From: Caprimulgus europaeus
Taxonomy: Eukaryota > Chordata > Aves > Caprimulgiformes > Caprimulgidae
DNA length: 64,000 bases
Direction: 5' to 3'
Assembly (NCBI GenBank): GCA_907165065.1
Contig: OU015530.1
Span: forward strand, 52,364,465-52,428,464
Shown here: piece by piece, positions 53,201 through 62,200 of the stretch
Layout of the letters: the number at the start of each line of letters is the position of its first letter
Position numbering within the stretch: position 1 is the stretch's first letter
Position numbers and translations under genes: made by a program
The notes under the pieces: model-generated
Seen by the model: the letters and a program-made list of their open reading frames with translations, nothing else
Database searches by the model: none
Told to the model about the DNA's origin: nothing

Positions 53201-56200
53201 CTAAATTTAAACCTCTGTGTGGATGTATTTCCCCGTGGGCTGTGTTGAATTAAATTCCAGTTCTAGTCAATGGAGATAAGTCTGGTGTTGTCAATGGAGC
53301 CCAAAAATGAACACCCACTGTTCAGTCAACTGACTTGTAATGAAGTAAATTTCATAAAATTACTAAGTCTCTATTAGGTGTAATGGGAGCTTAAACACTT
53401 GGCTCATGTATAGACACTAAATTTAGACCCTGAAGTTTAGATGTCCTCATCTCAAGCCTTGTCTTGTTTGGAAGCACAGTGTGACTGTATCAGCAGTAAA
53501 TTCTCCTTTCACTGAGTTTCTATTACATGGCTTTGCAAATATAATTATGCCAGCCTTTCTGTAGCTACAGAGGATCTGTAGCATAGACATAACCTATAGA
53601 ATGTGTAAGACAGTTCAGAATCCTTATATGTGATTTAGGAAGGTAGGAGCTGTGCTGGATTAGACAGAAAGTTGACTCCATCCCAGTATCTCCTGTGATG
53701 ACCAGTAACAGATGCCTAGAGAAGATCATTAAACAACAAGCGTGTAGCAGTGTTTCCCCCAATTATTTTTTTTCAAGCCTCCAACGATTTGTGGCTCAGG
53801 CTGTGCTCTGCCAACAAAAAGAAATATCTACACATACTTCTTAAGTCTTTCTGAGCATGAATCAAATGGAACTGACACAATAGTCTGTTTTCTGAGCCTG
53901 CCAAAAAGCAGCCTGAAACCAAAGCTGATGATTTCTGTTCTTGCCTTGTTTGTCCTCAAGCTGCTGATGCTAAAGCCTAATAATCACAATTTAAATTACA
54001 TTAAACATTACTGACCTTCTCGTTGTTGACGTGCTAACTAAAGAACAGGCTTGTGTGTGCCCTTCTGTCACGGTGGATGTTAGAGGAGAATTAAGGGAAT
54101 AGTTGGTTGTTAGCTGTGGGGAATCTTAGACTCACTCAAAACATTTACATTATGCTAAATCTTGTAGAAAGTGATGAGGTGAATAAAAAAAAAAAAAAGA
54201 AAAGAAGCTTTTCCTCATGAAAGTGTGAAAAAAGCAGCAAAAGCAGAGTCTGTGGAGGAAATCATATGCATGCAGTTATTCCACTGGCTTATATAATGAT
54301 GGGGAGAATGCAACTTCAATACACAATCCCTTCTGTGGAGCTTCTGGATAGACAGGGTTTGGGAACATTTCAGATTATATGAGGAAGGATTTGTGTGCCA
54401 TAATGTTTGCATGTTATCATCTACCTGTTTCAGGTATCAAATGAAAAATACTGTTTCTTAGCAAATTGGCTTCTTACAGGTTAGTAACCTATCACAACTA
54501 TTACGAAAAACACCTCTGGAAAACAGGAATTGTTACAAAGTTTAGGTGCCTTGATATTGACACCATTTATTTAATATAACTTTTTATAAAGGTGAAAAAA
54601 GGAAGCACTGGTGGGAAGGAGGAACCAAGTGGTGACTTGTAGAGGGCCCCAAATCTCCACACTTAAAGGGACTTTTGCTTTCTACCTCAATTGCAGATGT
54701 TGAGTCACCGACAGTGGTGTTTAGTCCTCATCATTGTCACTTCTTACCTTTGTTCCTTACTCCTGTGTCGATAACTGGGCAGATTAGGGACAGATGGAGT
54801 ATCTAGACAAGAACTCTGCATTAGAAGACAGTCTTTCTCAGTCATGTGTTGAGCTTGGCCAAATTGCATCTCTTCTGCTTGTCCATGTTTTTTTCATACA
54901 GTTTTAGAAGCAAAACTTGATAATTTATTTCTACAGTTGTGATTTTTTAAAAAAAAACTTACTTCACGGTACTCAGAGCATTAAATGGACACTATAGTAA
55001 AGTTTTAATACATGCTGTCTCTGTTAAGAACACTTTAGTTTAAAGTTACAGTTATAAGAGAGAAATCTGAATTTTAATATCTTCAATTTTGGTATGTGTT
55101 AAGGATTGAGAAACAAAAATAACTGATCCCTGATTGACTTGCTTGTTGCAAATTTAAGTATTTCTGAATTTGTGACATGATTAATACAAAACTAAAAAAT
55201 GAAGAAAGTAATTTCCAAGACTTGTGGAAATGTTTCTTACTTAGTAATTTTGCTAATCAGTAGATCAATCAAAAGCCATTAATTGTTTTTATGTTGCCTT
55301 CTTACTGCATTGTGCTCTTAAATGCTTTGTGGTATTTAACAGAGTATATTTAACATTAGAGGTGCTAATGATAATTAGTCTCTATAAGCAATATAAAGCT
55401 TTTTCTAGATCATGGAGTAATCAGTGAAGATTATGAGAACTACTAGAGAACATATTTAATTAATCACTGTTTATAATAAAATTTCTTTGTGGACTTGTTA
55501 ATGACAGGATGTTAAGGTCAACTTCTCCTTAGTTACATGTTTGTATGTAGCAGTTTTCAGTAGCTAAACAGTCTGAAATCTGTTCCTACAGGTAATTCAT
55601 TAAATTGTGTAACTAAGGACAGATGGCTTGTGTGCATTTTTGGGTACACTATCATAAAATTGCTTATTGTTATCATAAGTTTTCTCAACTGACCTTTTTA
55701 AAGCTAAATAAGTTTATAATCAGAGAAAACCTTTTGTTGTTTTGCTTAAAAAACATTTTGCAATACCTAATACTGACTTTTAACTTTATGGCACTAGTCA
55801 GGTTGCAACCAAGTATTTATTCAAAGTACATATTTTATCCTTCCTTTAATTGTCTGCCTCCTAAGGGTTGTTACTTGTCCAGTTGCTGAGACAGTACTAC
55901 CATAAAGTAATTCTAAGGGCAATAAAATCATGATAAAATATGACCTCTGATTTGTTCTAGTACTGTCTGGATAAAATCTTGTTTCATCATAAACACAGAC
56001 ATCTTTTCTTCATTTGAACTTGCACTGAGTTTTGGAGTGCTTCAAAGTATGGAGTAGCAGGAAGGTTGATGTCCAGTTGGAATATATCTTTTGTCAATTT
56101 TTTTTTTTTTTATTTAAGAAGATACAAGCAGTAAGCTGTTCCTCTTGCCACCATTTCACAGTTTGATCATCTGTTTCCATTAAAGCCAGTAGCATTTGTG

Positions 56201-59200
56201 ACACTCAGCCGAGTTTCCAAGCCGCAGGCAGAACTAACCTTTTGTTCAGTTGATTTTGGTGCAGTTATGATTCTAGCATGGTAGTACAAGTTTTTGCCTT
56301 CCCAGGAATTTTCTGGGTGGTTTTTGCTACTCTACAACTAGAAAGGAGAGGAGGTAATTGATCAAGATTTCTTTCATTTTCTGCTAATTTCTCTAGTTTT
56401 TCCTCTGTCACTGATTTGTATGACAATGTCATATTTGATCCAATGGGATTAGTGAGTAAAGGGAACTTGGAAATGAAATTTGAAAGATGGCATATCTGTT
56501 TGCTCTTTAAAATGAGATCCTTTTCTTTCAGTGTGAAAAAAATCAGATGTGAAAGAAAAAAGTGAAAAGGACCGAGTAGAAGGGGGTGTGGACATTTTTA
56601 AAAGTTGGAAATCACAATAGTAAGAAGTAGCAGAAGTGTGGCTGGGATCAGAGCTTTCTTGCTGTGGACGAGTGCAGTAGGAGCTTGCTGAAGAAGACAG
56701 TAACCAATGAAGGACTTTTTCAGTAGGAACAGAGTCTGCTGGCTCTGCTTTAGTGGCGTTTATTTTATTGAATGTACTATGAATAAGTGATGAACTCTCT
56801 CTCTAGCTTTCTGACACCTTGTAAAGTTTTTTTTCTGTAGAACAGAACTGTAAAATTATTTGATCCATAAACAAAATAATGTTGAGCTTGCTTTGACAGC
56901 TTACCATTTTCCTATACCTACGCTTTGAACACTCAGATTCAGCTTCCACTCCCTTCACATAGCACTTTATTTTGTGCTCATGCTGATGAAATTGAAGACT
57001 CTGTTCTGTCTCTGTTACTGTCCTCATAGTGTGGTAAAGTCACTTGCATGTCATGGACAATATGATTTATTCCTTCCTTCCACCTCCAGTTGTCTCGATG
57101 CCATATTTTAGCAACAGAGAAGTAAAGTAGTATTTATTACTGAGTTTATTTAGCAAAGCTTTTTTTTTTTTTTAAATTAATATACTTTTACTATTCACAT
57201 CCATACTTTCTTCATGAAGGTCAGTTAATTGTACTAGCTGCATACTTGTTTTTCTGGGGTCATAGCACGTGGCCTGGTTTCAGAGTAGTGTTGGCTTCTA
57301 GTGCTGGAAAAGTAACTTCTCATCAACAGCTGTTGCCAAAAAAATCCCTTTGGGCATTTGTTTCCTCAGTCTGCTTTATCTCTTTTATAAATTCAACAAA
57401 TGTTGATATTCTGTGTTTTTTATTTGCTTCAGATGATATATACCACATTGTTTTTAAAGTGTGTGTTTTATTTAGCTGCCAAATGCTTTTCATTGCCAGT
57501 GCAGTTTAGCAGATGGGTTTGAAGGGTTCAATTAAATGTAATTTGGGCTTCCATTTTTCTTCCAGCATCTTTACATGATTCCTTAAATCAACATCAAAAT
57601 TTTTCAAGGCTTTACTGTAAGCCTGTAGTTTGTTCTTTTCGAATAATTTTGTCATTTAGTCTTACAGCATTTGGAAAAAGGTATATTCTGATTTTGCATT
57701 TGTTATATGCTATTTTTGATTGGTCGTTTTGAAAAATAGATGTGATGTTTAAAAACATGATTAATATTGCTATTTTAATCCATTATTGCCAGCTTCTAGT
57801 AAATGTTGGATTCTTAGAGTGCTTGCAGTTCTTTCAAAATTTTCTTTCCCAATTAGATAATTCTTAAGGGTTAATTATGGGATATAACAAAGTTTCTGTT
57901 GAATACTTTTTTGAGGGACATCTTTTTGGACCTTAGTTCCTCCCAAGTTGCTATTCCTAGTGTGTCCTGGTTTTTGGTAGGATAGGGTTAATTTATTCTT
58001 TTTAGTTAAACTATCACACAGTGTTTCTGACTCAGTAGTATCTTTGAAAAGTGTGTGGCCTGTCTGCAAGAGTTGGGCCTGGGCTGTCATCTGGGCCATC
58101 TCAATGGGCTGTAGGAGTGTTGAGTACAAAGCAGTGCAGTGGGATGTGTGCTCTTTAATGTGCAGCTGCAGTTCATGAAGTTGAAGGCTTTGGGCTGTAT
58201 TTTTATGATTCCACATGTAAGTTCAGGATTTACCTTGTGCAGCATCCTCTGTGAGTGTTTACCAAATATAGCATTTCCTAAAGTGAGTTTCTTGTGTGAT
58301 TCTGGTTTTGTTGGCGGTCCTTGGACTTAATTAGTGTTGCTGTCTTCTTCACCTGCTTCAGGAATGCCATGTAACTGTTTGCTTATCTTGTTCCTCTTCC
58401 TCTTCTCTGCATTTCAGCTGGTAAAGGAGCAGAATATATCTTTTCCATACTCTTAGCAGGTGTTACAGACATGGGTAGAGGTGGGATGTCTTGCAAATCT
58501 GAAGACTAGACTAAGCTTTGTGGCACAGAGACATGGCCGTAGCTACCCTTAGTGACCCACTTTAATTTCTGTGTCAGAGCGTTTTATCTTTTTACACTGC
58601 AGTTGTGTTTAGCGTAAACTTGTGTTTTTTCTTTCCCTTGTCTGAGTTGTGGTGCAGGCAGGTATTTTGCTGAAGATGCTAATTTTATCTGGTTTTAAAA
58701 ATGTCATTGTAGCTGTTAACACAGGCAGCTTTGTGATTTGTATTTTGGTATGTGCTGGTTTTGATATCTGTGCACTTGTAGTAGCACTATTTCATGCATA
58801 ATTTCATGCCAGGCTTTGAAACACAGAGTTATGGTAATAAATATTGTCTGTATTCTAAGAACTAAGCAGATGCAATATGTAACTTTGGTTTGGTTTGTTC
58901 ATATTTGGATGTTACTTGACACCTGAGCTAGTAATCAAACATGCCAGTGTTAGTATTATATTTTTACTATGAAAAACAGGAGTTGCCAAGCCCAGTTGTT
59001 GCTGTGTGTCGTGTATCCTTCCTGTGAGCCACTGACCTGTTTTTTCTTGAGTGTACTCCGAATCTTATGTGCTGTGCACTAGCCTTAAAAAGTATTGTTG
59101 CCTTGGTGAGAAAGTGCAAAAGCATGTTATAGTGCTTCAGGGACTGTAATGAATCCAGGAAAGAAAAAAGAGTGATTAACTGAATCAGAAAGGTGTGGGT

Positions 59201-62200
59201 GATATTTTACAAGCAGGCTGATGGAATCTGGTCCCTCTTGACTAGAGAACTGGCGGGTTATTGGGCAGTTCTTTCTGAGAAATTATTTCTTTACAAATGT
59301 GCCTATGGTCTCTAATAATAATCATGCTTATTTATAACTTCTTGAAGTTTGGTGGTGATATTTCTGTAGCCTTGAAAGGAGGATGAGAAGAAAGTGCTTG
59401 GTTATGTAATGCATTATCATCCCAGGGAGGACTGTATAATGTCACTAAGATTTTCAGTAGAACATGATCTTTAATTTCCATTTGCATTTTTGATTACAGT
59501 GTCTACAGTTTTACATTACTGCTTACAGAACTATGTTGTTTCTAGTTACTACCTATTGCCAGCATAGTGTGGTCTGCCTTTATTACTCAGAATAAGTCTC
59601 CCAGCCTCTTCACTGAAGGCATAGCTCAAGTTAGATAACATATAGACAAGAAGACAAGAAGAATTCTTCTGTGACAAGAAGAATCTCAGTCATAAGAGTG
59701 CATTTAGAGTGGGTTTCGTTAAACATTTTAAATTGGGAAGATCTGAGAGTGCCACAGAAAGACACAGTCCACTAGTTTCCTTCTCAGTATTCACTGCCTT
59801 CTACTGGCCGAGGTGTTTGTCTGTTAAATGAGGCCTAGGAACAGATCTGGCTGCAAAATTAAAAGAAGAAATAGTTTTTGAGCAATTTATGTTTGTTTTT
59901 CAGCGATGTGCATATTGTAAGCACCTTGGAGCCACTATCAAATGCTGTGAAGAGAAATGTACCCAGATGTACCATTACCCCTGTGCTGCTGGAGCAGGCA
60001 CATTTCAGGATTTCAGTAACTTGTCCCTCCTTTGTCCAGACCATATTGATCAGGCTCCTGAAAGATGTAAGTACACATTATTTAAATGACATTAAAGTTA
60101 CTCTGTGGTAGGATCAGCTTAAGAGTGCATTTGTTTAGACCTGTTTTCCCAGTTCATCTACCCAAGAATTCATGTATGTTCAGGTATGAGAAGGATGCAA
60201 GTTCATACTCTTCTGTTTTAAAGACTGTTAATATTTTTCTGGGGTTTTTTAATTTTTTTTTTTTTTAATTTCATTTAATGACAGAACATGGGAAGCATTT
60301 ACTCATAAGGCTTGTCTTCCACCAGGGTTTAGTTCAACTAGCTAGGCTTACTTACTTGCCCTAACTCAAGTTATAGCACCCATATTGCAAACACTTCAGC
60401 TGAATAATAGGTTTAGAACTGTTAGGACCTTTATTTTGTACTTGTTCAAAGAAGAGTTCATCCTAAAGCTCTCAGTTTTGTCTTGAGAATAAAACTGTTT
60501 CTTTTCTTAAGACTTTATTAAGGTTTAAAATGAATGTACTTCTGTTACAAGAAGATTAGTTGAGTATGTCAGAAAACCAAATGAAAGGAGTAGTTATTAA
60601 GTATATTAATTAAATTTGAATTTCATAAGAGTGATCAAGTTTTGCAAGCACAAGAACTGCTAAAGAATTTCTTGGCTGCATTGAATTGTTCATCATTTTG
60701 AATGAAATAATAATTGAAAAAATGATTTCTTTGTAGCAAAGGAAGAAGCAAATTGTGCAGTGTGTGACAGCCCTGGAGACCTCTTAGATCAACTTTTTTG
60801 TACTACCTGTGGCCAGCACTACCACGGGATGTGCCTGGACATACAAGTTACACCTTTGAAAAGAGCAGGTTGGCAGTGTCCTGATTGCAAAGTCTGTCAG
60901 AACTGCAAGTAAGTGAGACTTAAAGGACATAGAGGAGGATGGTGTGAGACTGTTGTGCTGTGATTTTAAAACATTTATTTTATTAACTATGCTTTTTTCC
61001 AAAAAGTGTAGATTATTTGCCCAGATATATCTGTTATGATATTATATTAACTGAACAAAAACCCTTGTGTTGGGAACATTCTTCTGAAAGAGCTGAGCTG
61101 GAACTCCTGCACATTATAACCCAAAGTTACTGTTATCTTGGCAGGTTCTGGAGAAGAGCAAAACCTTCTGACTTTTTCCTCCTTTTACACAGGAGGATTT
61201 TTCTGTAATTTACCAGATTAACAGATTATTTTAATGTAGTGCCTTCACAGTCTGGGAGCTTGTGCTCTTACTCAGCTGACATTTCAGCTGTGCACGTACC
61301 ACATACTGGGTAGGTCCCCTGCATTAGGCCCTCTCTTCTGTTTTGTAATATCTTTCAGAGGCAGTTAATGAGTCATTATGAAAACAAAACATGGCTTAGT
61401 TGAGCAGAGAAAGAAAGTGATATGAGTGACCATGATTGAATTGTTACACCAGAGAAATACTAAGACAATGAAACATAATTGTTGTGATAATATAAGGGCT
61501 CACTTAGAAAACTCTCGCCACTTGTACTCATATAACTTAATCTGATGGGCACTGCAGGGTTCTTTTGCTCCCTTGTTTTTTTTTTTAAAGGGCTTACTAG
61601 AAAAGAAATTAGAGTTTTGTTTGGTTTTAGTCAGGTCAGCTGGGACAGCATGAAGGAAAAAAGCCACTTCAGTAGTGCCTCATGTACCTGATCAGTCAAT
61701 GCTTTGCTGTTTTCTAAGCAGAACACTCGCTATTTGCATTGAGCACTGAGGTTCACCCACTTTGAAGAAGTTTGTTCTCTGATCACATGCAGCTGATAGC
61801 AAAAGTCAGCAATGAAGCTATAGTAGTGAAGCACATTCTAAAAAGTATCCCTAAAAATGTTGTACTGGGTAATTGCAGTATTTGCTAACAAACTTCTCTC
61901 TAGTGGAATAGTAGAAGGAAAGGTGGTGTTTTCACACCTATTACTTGATGCAATATGGCAGTTTTTTGCCAGTGTTGAAGAACAATATTTTAAGCTTATC
62001 TCCATGCAAAGAGGGAGCATTTCCTGTTTTTTAAAATATCTGGTCTCCCAGGTAATGAAATAGTATCTGCTATGTGGAATGCCATGTTGTGAAACTTTGT
62101 GAAGGAAAATCTTATTGCGTACTTACTCATTGAATTAATTTATTTAAACTAAGGCAGAACACAATGTCTTTAGTTATTACCAAACTATTTTTCTTATCCT

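Larger units (their letters stand above)
35860..59903 (+). other. KMT2C: KMT2C intron 6 (24 kb, repeat-poor)
   Basis: This is the longest intron here. The only mobile-element traces I could recognise are an ancient CR1-like end near 53638-53790 and a possible LTR end at 57961-58060. A slightly CpG-richer patch lies at about 45090-45200 and a pyrimidine-rich patch at 52150-52520. No nested gene, tRNA or long open frame was seen. Confidence 0.85.

Noticed and set aside
59878..60111. 77-codon open frame in another frame over exon 7
   Set aside because: It is a shadow of the real PHD1 exon, whose frame is 59904-60066 with splice sites on both sides.
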